A stretch of DNA of 64,000 nt. Origin: DASUPK01 sp963747425 (GTDB lineage: Bacteria > Actinomycetota > Thermoleophilia > Solirubrobacterales > 70-9). The notes under the pieces are model-generated. The model was not told the DNA's origin, made no database searches, and saw only the letters and a list, made by a program, of their open reading frames with translations. Of this stretch, positions 17,746-25,996 are shown in pieces. Location: the NCBI GenBank assembly GCA_963747425.1, contig CAVVFJ010000008.1, positions 372,001-436,000 of the forward strand, given 5' to 3'. How positions within the stretch are numbered: position 1 is the stretch's first letter; each line of letters opens with the position of its first letter. A program made the position numbers and the translations under genes.

Positions 17746-18854
17746 GGGTGGCCGTCCTCGGAGCCGGGGGGACGATCGCGCCGGCGATCGTCCGCGACCT
17801 GGCGGAGTCCGAGGAGGTGTCGGCGATGCGCCTGCTCGACCTCGACCTGCGGCGAGCCGAGGCTGTGGCCATGGAGCACGGCGGGGGAAAGGCTCAGGCC
17901 CGCCAGGCGGACGCCACCGCCGACCTGGCCGAGCAGCTCGCCGGGATGGAGGTCCTGGTCAACTCGGCCGCCTATCGGATCAACCTGGCGGCGATGCGCG
18001 CCTGCCTGGACGCCGGCTGCCACTACATGGACCTCGGCGGGCTCTACCACGTGACCGCGGAGCAGCTCAAGCTCTCGCGCGAGTTCGAGCAACGGGGGCG
18101 ACTCGCCCTCCTTGGGATCGGGTCCGCCCCGGGAAAGACGAACCTGCTGGCCGCCCGCGCGGTCGCGGAGCTTCCAGGCAAGCCCGCATCGATCTCGGTA
18201 CTCGCCGCCGGACGGGACCTCGATCCGCCCGGTGAGCTCAGCTTCCCGTACGCCGTGCGCACTCTGCTCGACGAGATCACGATGGCTCCCATGGCGCTGA
18301 TCAACGGCAGGCCGGAGGAAATGAGGCCACTCCAGGAGGGCCCGCGCGCCGACTTCGGCGATCCGATCGGCGAGGCCGACACCATCTTCACCCTGCATTC
18401 CGAGGTTCTCACGTTCGGCGACAGTTTCCAGGTGCCCGACGTGACGTTTGCGCTCTCGCTGTCACCAACGGTGCTCGAGAGTCTCAAGGACCTGGAGGGG
18501 GCGAGCGAGGAGCGGATTGCGGAAGTCGCCCGTTCCGCATCGCCCCCTTCAGCAAACACGGTGTCGATTCACGTCGTCGAGGTCGCCGGCGCGGACACGG
18601 TGATCCGCGCTCGCAGCGTGACGCCCCCCAACGAAGCCTGGGGCCTGGGCGGCGGGATCGTCTCCACCGCATCGCCGGCGGCTGCGGCCGTCAGGCTCCT
18701 GGCCCGCGGCAGCATCACCAAGCGAGGGGCGCTCCCCCCGGAGAGCTGCATCGACCCCGACGAGATGTTCGCCGAGCTCGAGAGCCGGGGTGTCCGCTTC
18801 GACGTCTCGAGCTCGCCGATCGAGAAGGCCGCGACGATGTCGAACAAGGTATGA
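17742..18854 (+). CDS. Saccharopine dehydrogenase-like NAD(P) oxidoreductase
   Basis: About 370 residues. GTG 17742 overlaps the PucR stop (GTGA) and opens directly into the Rossmann strand RVAVLGAGGTIAPAIVRDL with the GxGG(x)I dinucleotide motif. CLDAGCHYMDLGG and GIGSAPGKTNLLAARAV are typical of the saccharopine-dehydrogenase/lysine-6-dehydrogenase family, and the C-terminal half is the matching catalytic domain. A role in oxidising or reducing an amino-acid-derived imine within lysine or polyamine breakdown is inferred. Confidence 0.8.
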   Translation: MRVAVLGAGGTIAPAIVRDLAESEEVSAMRLLDLDLRRAEAVAMEHGGGKAQARQADATADLAEQLAGMEVLVNSAAYRINLAAMRACLDAGCHYMDLGGLYHVTAEQLKLSREFEQRGRLALLGIGSAPGKTNLLAARAVAELPGKPASISVLAAGRDLDPPGELSFPYAVRTLLDEITMAPMALINGRPEEMRPLQEGPRADFGDPIGEADTIFTLHSEVLTFGDSFQVPDVTFALSLSPTVLESLKDLEGASEERIAEVARSASPPSANTVSIHVVEVAGADTVIRARSVTPPNEAWGLGGGIVSTASPAAAAVRLLARGSITKRGALPPESCIDPDEMFAELESRGVRFDVSSSPIEKAATMSNKV

Positions 18855-19981
18855 GAGTCGGCGTTCCAACGGAGATCAAGGACGACGAGTACCGGGTCGC
18901 TCTCACGCCTGCGGGCGCGCGCGAGCTGACCGATCGCGGCCACGAGGTGCTGCTCCAGACGGGCGCCGGCGATGGCAGCGCGATCCCGGACGACGCGTAC
19001 ACCTCCCAGCGCGCGCAGGTCCTCCCGGACGCGGCGGCCGTCTTCGAACAGGCCGAGATGATCCTCGGCGTCAAGGAGCCTCAGCCCGAGGAGGTCGAGC
19101 TGCTCCGCCCGGAGCACACCCTCTTCACCTACCTGCACCTCGCCCCGGCCCCGGAGCTGACCAGGGGGCTGCAGGCGAGCGGCGCGACCTGCGTCGCCTA
19201 CGAGACGGTCGAGGACTCCCAGGGGCGGCTGCCGCTGCTTGCCCCGATGAGCGAGGTCGCGGGGAAGATCGCCACCCAGGCGGGTGCCTTCTTCCTCGAG
19301 AAGCCGCTCGGGGGCCGCGGGATCCTGCTCGGCGGCGTGCCCGGCGTCGCGGCCGCGACCGTGATGGTCATCGGCGGCGGCGCGGTCGGGATGAACGCCG
19401 CCTTCATCGCGATCGGGATGGAGGCCGACGTCTTCGTCTTCGACGTCTCGATCGACAAGCTCCGTGAGCTCGACGTCGCCTTCGGCGGCCGGGCCTCGAC
19501 CGTCTTCTCCTCAACCCTCGCGATCGAGGAGATGCTGCCGCGCGCGGACCTGGTGATCGGCGCCGTCCTCGTGCACGGGGCGAAGGCCCCGTACGTGGTG
19601 CGCCGCGAGCAACTCAAGCTGATGAAGAAGAACGCGGTGCTGGTGGACGTCGCGATCGACCAGGGCGGCTGCTTCGAGACCTCACACCCCACGACACACC
19701 GCGACCCCGTCTTCGAGGTCGACGGCATCACCCACTACTGCGTCGCCAATATGCCCGGCGCGGTGCCGATCACGTCGACCTTTGCCCTGACGAACGCCAC
19801 GCTTCCCTACGTCCTGGCCCTGGCGGACCACGGCGTCGCGGAGGCCGCCCGCCGAGACCCCGGCCTGAGGCTGGGGATCAACGTCACCGGCGGTACTGTC
19901 ACTCATCCCGCCGTAGCGGAAGCCGTCGGGGTGGACCACACGCCGGTCGAGGACGTGCTCGGCAGCAAACAGAAAGTCTGA
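18851..19981 (+). CDS. ald: Alanine dehydrogenase
   Basis: 376 residues, the normal length of NAD-dependent L-alanine dehydrogenase (alanine to pyruvate plus ammonia). MRVGVPTEIKDDEYRVALTP is the family N-terminus; GVKEPQPEE and YLHLAPAPE carry the pyruvate-binding Lys and the catalytic His; the NAD loop is IGGGAVGMNAA (~175). ATG overlaps the preceding stop by 4 nt. It would regenerate pyruvate if the first gene's aminotransferase uses pyruvate as acceptor. Confidence 0.93.
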   Translation: MRVGVPTEIKDDEYRVALTPAGARELTDRGHEVLLQTGAGDGSAIPDDAYTSQRAQVLPDAAAVFEQAEMILGVKEPQPEEVELLRPEHTLFTYLHLAPAPELTRGLQASGATCVAYETVEDSQGRLPLLAPMSEVAGKIATQAGAFFLEKPLGGRGILLGGVPGVAAATVMVIGGGAVGMNAAFIAIGMEADVFVFDVSIDKLRELDVAFGGRASTVFSSTLAIEEMLPRADLVIGAVLVHGAKAPYVVRREQLKLMKKNAVLVDVAIDQGGCFETSHPTTHRDPVFEVDGITHYCVANMPGAVPITSTFALTNATLPYVLALADHGVAEAARRDPGLRLGINVTGGTVTHPAVAEAVGVDHTPVEDVLGSKQKV

Positions 19982-19994
19982 CCAAGGAGGAGAG

Positions 19995-21491
19995 ATGGCC
20001 ACCGCCACCGCAAAGCGAAACTCCCGAAGCTCCCGAGCGAGCCGGAACGGGAAGCCGAGGGCGATGACCCTCAAGAACATGATCGACGGCAAGCAGGTCG
20101 CGCCCGCCGATGGCAAGCGCGAGGACGTCATCAACCCGGCGACCGGCGAGGTGATCGCCAAGGCGCCGCTGTCGAGCAAGCGTGACGTCGACGCCGCCGT
20201 CAAGGCCGCCAAGAAGGCGTTCGAGACCTGGGGGGTGACCACGCCGGGCGATCGCATGGCACTGCTGCTGAAGCTCGCCGACCGGATCGAGGAGAGGGCC
20301 GACGAGCTCGCCGACATCGAGTCCGCCGATGCGGGCAAGCCGCGCTCGGCCTTCTTCGAGGACGAGATCCCCTTCATGTGCGACAACCTCCGCTACTTCG
20401 CTGGTGCCGCCCGGAACATGGAGGGCCGCGCCACCGGGGAGTACCTGGAGGGTTATACGTCCTGGATCCGGCGCGAGCCGATCGGCGTCGTCGGCCAGAT
20501 CACCCCTTGGAACTACCCGATGATGATGGCGATCTGGAAGATCGCTCCGGCCCTGGCCGCGGGGAACACGCTCGTCCTGAAGCCGGCCGAGACGACCCCG
20601 ATGTCGACCCTCACCGTGCTCGCGGAGCTCTGCGCCGAGATCTTCCCGCCCGGCGTGGCGAACTTCGTCGGCGGGCACGGTGACCCAACCGGCGCCGCGA
20701 TCGTCAGGCATCCCGAGATCGGCATGGTGTCCCTGACCGGCTCGCCGGAGACCGGCAAGTGGATCGCCCGCGAGTCGGCCGACACCCTGAAGCGGGTCCA
20801 CCTCGAGCTCGGCGGCAAGGCGCCGGTCGTGGTCTTCGACGACGTCGACATGGCGGTTGCGATGGAGACGATCGCCGGGACCGGCTATTACAACGCCGGC
20901 CAGGACTGCACCGCGGCGACCCGGGTGCTGGCCTCGAAGAAGGTCTACGACAAGGTCGTCAGCGGTCTCGCCGAGCAGGCCGAAGGGCTGAAGATCGGCG
21001 ACACGAAGAACGGCAACACCACTCTCGGACCGGTCAACTCGGAGCGCCAGCTCGAGCGCGTCGAGGGATTCCTGGAGCGCCGGCCGGACAACGCCGAGGT
21101 CGTCACCGGAGGCAAGAAGGCGCGCCGGCCGGGGTTCTTCATGAAGCCGGCCGTGGTGGCGGGCCTGAAGCAGACCGACGAGATGATCCAGAACGAGATC
21201 TTCGGACCGGTGATCACGGTGCAGCCGTTCACCTCCGAGGAGAAGGCGATCCAGTGGGCGAACGGAACCCGCTACGGCCTCGCCTCATCGGTCTGGACTC
21301 AGAATGTCGGCCGCGCGCTCCGCGTCTCCAAGGCGCTCCAGTTCGGATGCGTCTGGGTGAACGACCACATCCCGATCGTCTCCGAGATGCCGCACGGCGG
21401 CTACAAGCAGTCCGGCTACGGCAAGGACCTGTCGATGTACGGCCTGGAGGACTACACCCAGGTCAAGCACGTGATGGCGAACATCGCCTGA
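19995..21491 (+). CDS. Aldehyde dehydrogenase, gamma-aminobutyraldehyde/betaine-aldehyde type
   Basis: 498 residues. YYNAGQDCTAATRV holds the catalytic Cys in the context seen in aminobutyraldehyde dehydrogenases (NAGQDCTA), LELGGKAPV holds the general-base Glu, and TPWNYPMMM and LTGSPETGK are cofactor contacts. The N-terminal ~28 residues are Lys/Arg/Ser-rich; AAGGAGGAG before ATG 19995 supports this long start. Last gene of the plus-strand operon; oxidation of 4-aminobutanal to GABA fits the neighbours. Confidence 0.9.
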   Translation: MATATAKRNSRSSRASRNGKPRAMTLKNMIDGKQVAPADGKREDVINPATGEVIAKAPLSSKRDVDAAVKAAKKAFETWGVTTPGDRMALLLKLADRIEERADELADIESADAGKPRSAFFEDEIPFMCDNLRYFAGAARNMEGRATGEYLEGYTSWIRREPIGVVGQITPWNYPMMMAIWKIAPALAAGNTLVLKPAETTPMSTLTVLAELCAEIFPPGVANFVGGHGDPTGAAIVRHPEIGMVSLTGSPETGKWIARESADTLKRVHLELGGKAPVVVFDDVDMAVAMETIAGTGYYNAGQDCTAATRVLASKKVYDKVVSGLAEQAEGLKIGDTKNGNTTLGPVNSERQLERVEGFLERRPDNAEVVTGGKKARRPGFFMKPAVVAGLKQTDEMIQNEIFGPVITVQPFTSEEKAIQWANGTRYGLASSVWTQNVGRALRVSKALQFGCVWVNDHIPIVSEMPHGGYKQSGYGKDLSMYGLEDYTQVKHVMANIA

Positions 21492-21528
21492 CAACGCCGG
21501 ATCAGCCGGCCCCTGGTCGGCTCCGTTG
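21492..21528 (+). terminator. Hairpin after the aldehyde dehydrogenase operon
   Basis: Nested inverted repeats start at the stop codon: CAACG (21492-21496) with CGTTG (21524-21528) and AGCCG (21504-21508) with CGGCT (21518-21522). There is no T-run, so it is a weak or factor-assisted terminator at best. The remaining 180 bp to the next gene shows nothing else I can name. Confidence 0.4.
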
Positions 21529-21709
21529 AGGTCCGCCTGCGCGCCTCCGTTCACGCGGGACGGGGCGTCAACGCACCGCCAGGATTCGCTTCTGCTTCCC
21601 GTTCGGGCCGAGCGTTCGAGGCGGCGCGCCGGCATGGTGTCCACGTCGACGGCGCCGCCCGAAACTGGGCCGAGTGCAAGCTCGCACCACCGGCCGGCGT
21701 CGCCGCGGG

Positions 21710-22483
21710 CTAAGGAATCGCAGCGCCTTGACGAGCCAGTCGTCTACTCGCGTGTTCGCGCGATGCAGCCGGACGACGATCGGGGGCGACATCCTGATCA
21801 AGCAGCAGGTTTACCCGCACGCTGAGCAGGTCGGCGCCTAGGACGCGCACGTTGATCGCGTTGAGTGCGCGCAGGGGGTGCCACCGGATGATGCGGCGTT
21901 GGCGGGCGAGCGCGTCGTCGTCGGGCACGATCTCGGCGATTCCGGGCACCCAGCGATACCTCCACCCGACTCGTAGCCGCACCCGGACCCGCGGGTCCCC
22001 TTGGATGTTGCGAACGTACCCCGCGCGGGCCCCGTGCTCGGCGATGATCCAGAAGGTGCTGCCCTGTCGGCCGTTGCCGACCGGGGTGCGGCGCGGCCGA
22101 CCGGACACGCGGCCGCGGGTCTCGAGGATCGCGAGCCCCAGCGGGTTGACGCCGACGCGCAACAGCAGGCGCATCAGCGGATTTACGGTCCACCGCTGAA
22201 AGGTCCGCACGATCAAGACCTTGAGACGGCGGCTTCTCGCGGTGACAACGACCAAGGCGAGGTAGACGGCGCTCTGCGCGAGCGGCGACACGAGCCCCGG
22301 CCAGGCGCCAGGGTTCACGGCGAACATGCCCCAGGCCAGGGCCAGCGCGACGAGGGTGCCGGCGAGCAGGCCGCGCGGCAGGGTCACGCCGGCTGTCGCT
22401 GGAAGGCGCCAACGGAGTCGCTTCTTCGGTCCCTCCGCATTCGCGGGGCCGGGTGCTGTGGAGCTGCAGTCTGTGGTCATCAT
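21710..22483 (-). CDS. Deazaflavin (F420)-dependent nitroreductase-like protein with N-terminal membrane segments
   Basis: About 257 residues. The C-terminal ~135 match the DDN/split-beta-barrel family: LETRGRVSGRPRRTPVGN then GYVRNIQGDPRVRVRLRVG. The N-terminal 95 residues hold two hydrophobic stretches (LLAGTLVALALAWGMFAV and SAVYLALVVVTA), unusual for the short cytosolic members and suggesting membrane attachment. ATG 22483 has AGGAGGG upstream. It is divergent from a TetR regulator, which probably represses it. Confidence 0.78.
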   Translation of the reverse strand: MMTTDCSSTAPGPANAEGPKKRLRWRLPATAGVTLPRGLLAGTLVALALAWGMFAVNPGAWPGLVSPLAQSAVYLALVVVTARSRRLKVLIVRTFQRWTVNPLMRLLLRVGVNPLGLAILETRGRVSGRPRRTPVGNGRQGSTFWIIAEHGARAGYVRNIQGDPRVRVRLRVGWRYRWVPGIAEIVPDDDALARQRRIIRWHPLRALNAINVRVLGADLLSVRVNLLLDQDVAPDRRPAASREHASRRLARQGAAIP

Positions 22484-22510
22484 GAGACCCTCCTGTGTTG
22501 GCAATACGAC

Positions 22511-22540
22511 TGTGCTAAGACAGTAACACAGATGTGCTAA
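22511..22540. promoter_or_regulatory. Probable TetR operator in the divergent promoter region
   Basis: TGTGCTA (22511-22517) and TAACACA (22524-22530) form an imperfect inverted repeat with 6-bp spacer, and TGTGCTAA repeats directly at 22533-22540, ten bases before the TetR ATG. The placement between the TetR gene and its divergent neighbour is the standard arrangement for autorepression. Confidence 0.5.
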
Positions 22541-22549
22541 AAAGACACC

Positions 22550-23155
22550 ATGCCCAAGCTGGTAGACCGCGAGCAGCGCCGAAGCGAGCTCGGGGCGGCC
22601 GTCTGGAGGGTGATCCGCCGCGACGGCGTCGAGGCCGCCTCGGTTCGCAAGGTCGCCCAGGAGGCCGGATGGTCAGCCGGCGCGCTGCGCCACTACTTCT
22701 CCACGCAGACAGAGCTGCTCAGCTTTGCGATCCAGATGGTGGTCGAGCGAATCGATGCGCGGGTGGGCGCCCTCACGCCCCCGGCCGACTCGCGAGAAGC
22801 GGTCGAGCAGCGGCTCCACGAACTGCTCCCTCTCGACAAGGAGCGGCGTGCGGAGAATGAGGTCTGGCTGGCCTTCACCGGTCGGGCGCTGGTCGATCCC
22901 CAGCTGCGCGCTCGCCACGAGGAGGTCGACGAGGAGCTTCGAAGGGCCTGCATTGGGGCGCTCGGGGAGCTGGGCAGCGCCGGACGCCTTCGCCAAGGCC
23001 TCGATCTGGAGCTCGAGGCCGAACGCTTGCACGGACTACTCGACGGGCTTGCCCTGCACACCGCCATGAGACCTGACCGGATGTCGCCTCGGCTGATCCG
23101 TTCGGTGCTCGCCCGCCACCTCGACTCGCTCGATCCCGAAGGTGACGATCGGTGA
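22550..23155 (+). CDS. TetR-family transcriptional regulator
   Basis: 201 residues. The N-terminal helix-turn-helix is clear (GVEAASVRKVAQEAGWSAGA then LRHYFSTQTELL, residues 24-57), followed by an all-helical ligand-binding domain. Start ATG 22550 lacks a strong ribosome site. It presumably represses the divergent F420-type gene and itself. Confidence 0.88.
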   Translation: MPKLVDREQRRSELGAAVWRVIRRDGVEAASVRKVAQEAGWSAGALRHYFSTQTELLSFAIQMVVERIDARVGALTPPADSREAVEQRLHELLPLDKERRAENEVWLAFTGRALVDPQLRARHEEVDEELRRACIGALGELGSAGRLRQGLDLELEAERLHGLLDGLALHTAMRPDRMSPRLIRSVLARHLDSLDPEGDDR

Positions 23156-23182
23156 ATCAGGCCCGCAGGGGCGAAACGACAC

Positions 23183-24382
23183 TCATTTTGCGCGCAGGCA
23201 GTAGCCGTAGGCCGTCAGGCTGGTGGGCCCGAAGCGGCCGAACGCGGCCGTCGTGGAGCTGCCGTCCCCGTTCAGGGAGCTGCCGACGAAGAAGGCGCTC
23301 GACGAGCCGTTGGTGCTGAAGCCCGTGCTGGTCAGCCGCAGCCGCGACGGGCAGGACGGCGTCGTCGCCGCTGCGGTTCCGCCTGCCGGGATCTCGGCGT
23401 TGCCCGAGACCTCTCTCAGGATCGGGCCCTTGTGCCTGACGCAATAGGCGATCGCGGTGAGCTCGCCGCCGCCCAGCGGGAAGGCGCTTCCCGAGACGCG
23501 CCAGGCCCTGGGGCCGGCGGCGCGCGACTCGGTGATGTAGTTGCCGCCGTCGGCCCCGAAGTCGGTGCGCTGGAAGCCGCCGGTGATCAGGTATTGCCCC
23601 TTCGGGCAGCGCGCGGTCGCCGAGCGGGTCTCGCCTTGCTTGATGAAGACGGTCTTGTGGGGCGAGGGATTCGCCGGGATCAGGCCCCGGCCGCAGACCG
23701 CCTGGACCGTGATCTGCCGCGGCGTGGTCGATTGCGGCGAGCCGTCGAACAGGATCGTGCTGACGTGGAAGCCGCGCTGCGCCCCGAGCCGCTCATAGGA
23801 GTGCGGATAGATCCCCTCGCCGTCGGGATCCGGGTTGCTGTGGTTGATCACGCCGCCCCCGACCGGATAGGTCTTGCCCGGGCAGAGAACCTCGAAGCGG
23901 GCCTGCTGCTCGGGCTTGTTCATTTCGAAGGTGCCCTGACGGAGGACCAGGCCTCGAGCGGGCCCGCTCTTCCCGGGATCGGTCCTCGGCCCCCTCTGGC
24001 CCTGCACCCTGATGTTCCCGGAGGCGGAGTTGAGGATGTAGAGCCCGGAGCTCGCCCGGAGCGCCATGCGGACATGGCCGCAGCTGCTGCCCTTCTTGAG
24101 CACGAAGACGATGTTGCGGCGGTGGACGGACCCCGGCCCCTTCGCGACGCCCGTCTTCAGGTTCGACAGGCGCGCGATCAGCTTGGCCAGCCGGCGCGGC
24201 GCCGGGTAGCAGCCGTCCTGGCTCACCGACCGCTCGTGGAGCGCGTACTTGAACGCCGCCTCCAGCTTCCTGGTCGGCGGGTTGTGGCCGGCGCCTCCCC
24301 GCTTTGCGAACCCGGTGCCGGCGAGCAGCGCGAGCAGCGCGATCAGGATGGCGGCAGGGAGAAGTGCTCGTCTTACGGTCAC
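23183..24382 (-). CDS. Exported protein with Cys-GGGF-Tyr-Cys repeats
   Basis: 399 residues with an N-terminal signal (RRALLPAAILIALLALLAGTGFAKR). From about residue 165 it holds three ~60-residue repeats, each opening CPxxxxxxxGG(F/V) and closing with an aromatic/Cys pair: CPGKTYPVGGG..AVC, CPKGQYLITGGF..AYC, CPSRLRLTSTGF..GYC. The same repeat builds the exported protein at 59570-60539. GTG start overlaps the stop of the upstream SGNH gene (GTGA), so the two are co-transcribed. Function unknown; a surface or matrix role is only an inference. Confidence 0.72.
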   Translation of the reverse strand: MTVRRALLPAAILIALLALLAGTGFAKRGGAGHNPPTRKLEAAFKYALHERSVSQDGCYPAPRRLAKLIARLSNLKTGVAKGPGSVHRRNIVFVLKKGSSCGHVRMALRASSGLYILNSASGNIRVQGQRGPRTDPGKSGPARGLVLRQGTFEMNKPEQQARFEVLCPGKTYPVGGGVINHSNPDPDGEGIYPHSYERLGAQRGFHVSTILFDGSPQSTTPRQITVQAVCGRGLIPANPSPHKTVFIKQGETRSATARCPKGQYLITGGFQRTDFGADGGNYITESRAAGPRAWRVSGSAFPLGGGELTAIAYCVRHKGPILREVSGNAEIPAGGTAAATTPSCPSRLRLTSTGFSTNGSSSAFFVGSSLNGDGSSTTAAFGRFGPTSLTAYGYCLRAK

Positions 24383-25140
24383 GATTGGCTACCAACACGG
24401 CGGCGGATGAGAAAGAGCGCCAGCCCCCCAAGCAGCACGACAGCGCCGACGGCGAAGGGCCACCAGGGTAGGCCACTGTCCGAGGAGGTGGCCTGCGCCG
24501 CGGGCGGGCCTCCCGGCAGGACCCGTGCGAGAAAGTTGCCGTATGCGTGCGCGCCCGGGAAGTTCGGATGGAAGAGATCGGGCAGGAACCAGGCGCCCGG
24601 GGCGGGGTCGGCCCGGTGGTGGGGCAGGGAGTGGCGCACCCAGTCGAGCAGCTTGATCTGCTCGGGGTGCTGATTGGCGGCTTTGACGAACACACCGGTG
24701 TCCGGCGCCGGCGGATGGCCCGTATCGGCGTCGTATGCGGTCACCAGGACCAGGGTGCGCTTCGGGCCCAGGACCTTGAGCGCGAACTTGATCAGGTCGT
24801 TGTTCACCCCGCCGTTGCCATAGGCGTTGATCAGGACCAGCTTCGGCAGTACCCCCCGGTTGCGCAGGTCGCGCGCGACCCAGACGCTCTGCTTGAACCC
24901 GCGACAGCCCTTCGCGTTGACGTCGAACCCATCCCGGGTCAGGTCGGGGATCGGCAGCAGCATCGTCGAGTCGCCGATCGCGATCGGGGGCGGTCCGCTC
25001 GTGTACGGGTTCCGCTGCGCCTGGGCGGTGTGGACGTGCCCGCAGCCGAACTCCGGCTCGCCTACCGCCAGCGCCCCGCTCGCCTGCCACAGCCCGAGCA
25101 GGGTGAGCAGCATTCCCACAACCGACGCCTTGATCCTCAC
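24379..25140 (-). CDS. Exported SGNH hydrolase-like protein (OatA-type), C-terminally anchored, paralogue 1
   Basis: 253 residues: signal peptide (VVGMLLTLLGLWQASGALA), then AIGDSTMLLP (block I Ser), NAKGCRGF (block II Gly), LVLINAYGNGG (block III Asn), LLDWVRH and FLPDLFHPNFPG (block V Asp-x-x-His), and a C-terminal membrane helix with a basic tail (LFLIRRRVGS). This is the layout of the extracellular SGNH domain of O-acetyltransferases such as OatA. Two paralogues occur at 28439-29041 and 29370-30035, around an MBOAT gene. Confidence 0.72.
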   Translation of the reverse strand: MRIKASVVGMLLTLLGLWQASGALAVGEPEFGCGHVHTAQAQRNPYTSGPPPIAIGDSTMLLPIPDLTRDGFDVNAKGCRGFKQSVWVARDLRNRGVLPKLVLINAYGNGGVNNDLIKFALKVLGPKRTLVLVTAYDADTGHPPAPDTGVFVKAANQHPEQIKLLDWVRHSLPHHRADPAPGAWFLPDLFHPNFPGAHAYGNFLARVLPGGPPAAQATSSDSGLPWWPFAVGAVVLLGGLALFLIRRRVGSQS

Positions 25141-25153
25141 GCCCTCGACCCGC

Positions 25154-25534
25154 CTAGAAGTTCTGCGTGTAGGTGCTGCTGATCTCGGAGTCGCTCTTGC
25201 GGCAGGTGACCGTCGCGTTGTACTGAACGCCCGGCACGGACTGACGGCTCCCCTCGGTGCAGTTGAAGCCGACGACGGCCGCGTCGCACCTCCCCCCGGC
25301 GCCTCCGTTTTGCTGACGGCACCGGTGGTAGGCGACGACGACCATCTCGGCCTGGCCGCAGCTCACCATCGCAACATCGATGGAGGTCACGTAGGACGCG
25401 CCGAGGTCCTGCTGCTTGCCGTTGATGTCGCAGGAGGTCAGGGCGGCCGTGCTCGTGCTGTCCGACGATCCCCCACCTCCACAGCCGGCGATCAGCACGG
25501 CGCCGAGTGCGATGAGGATGGCGGCTCGCTTCAA
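25154..25534 (-). CDS. Small Cys-rich lipoprotein of unknown function, paralogue of 25624-25992
   Basis: 126 residues with a lipobox (AVLIAGCGGGG). The mature part has six cysteines in the same order as the divergent neighbour: CDINGKQQ, VSC, HRC, RC, GFNC, VTC, with shared GASYVTS, AYHRCR, VQYNAT and YTQN blocks. The start codon is TTG with no good ribosome site, so the 5' end is uncertain. Family not recognised. Confidence 0.6.
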   Translation of the reverse strand: MKRAAILIALGAVLIAGCGGGGSSDSTSTAALTSCDINGKQQDLGASYVTSIDVAMVSCGQAEMVVVAYHRCRQQNGGAGGRCDAAVVGFNCTEGSRQSVPGVQYNATVTCRKSDSEISSTYTQNF

Positions 25535-25623
25535 GGTCGCGCGAGTCTATTTGCGTTTACGGCTCTGATGCTCGCGGTAGGATCGCCGCGATCGTTCCGA
25601 CCAGGTACATCGCAGGGGTTCTC

Positions 25624-25992
25624 GTGGCAGCCGGCCTGATCGCAGGAGGTCTCGCGCAGGCGGGCGGCGCCTCCCCGGTGGCCCACACCGCCGCCTTTTC
25701 CGCCTGCGACATCGGCGGTCAGCAGCAGAAGCTTGGCGCCTCGTATGTGACCTCGCTCAAGGTCCGGGGGGTCAGCTGCGCAAAGGGGAAGAAGGTGATC
25801 AAGGCGTATCACCGGTGCCGCCACAAGTCCGGTGGGCCGGCCGGCAGCTGCGGCGACACCCTCCTCGGCTTCAAGTGCAAGGACGGCAAGCGGACCGGCG
25901 TCCCGAACGTTCAGTACAACGCAACCGCCAAGTGCCACAAGGTCGCGAACTCCGCCAAGCGGGTCAAGAGCCGCTACACCCAGAACACCTAG
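25624..25992 (+). CDS. Small secreted Cys-rich protein, paralogue of 25154-25534
   Basis: About 122 residues: hydrophobic N-terminus (GLIAGGLAQAGGA) then CDIGGQQQKLGASYVTS, VSC, AYHRCR, SC, GFKC, VQYNAT, AKC, YTQNT. The six cysteines align with those of the divergent lipoprotein paralogue. It lacks the lipobox Cys, so it is likely released. GTG 25624 leaves no basic residue before the hydrophobic core, so the true start may be slightly upstream (frame open through RYIAGVL). Confidence 0.58.
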   Translation: MAAGLIAGGLAQAGGASPVAHTAAFSACDIGGQQQKLGASYVTSLKVRGVSCAKGKKVIKAYHRCRHKSGGPAGSCGDTLLGFKCKDGKRTGVPNVQYNATAKCHKVANSAKRVKSRYTQNT

Positions 25993-25996
25993 TTGG

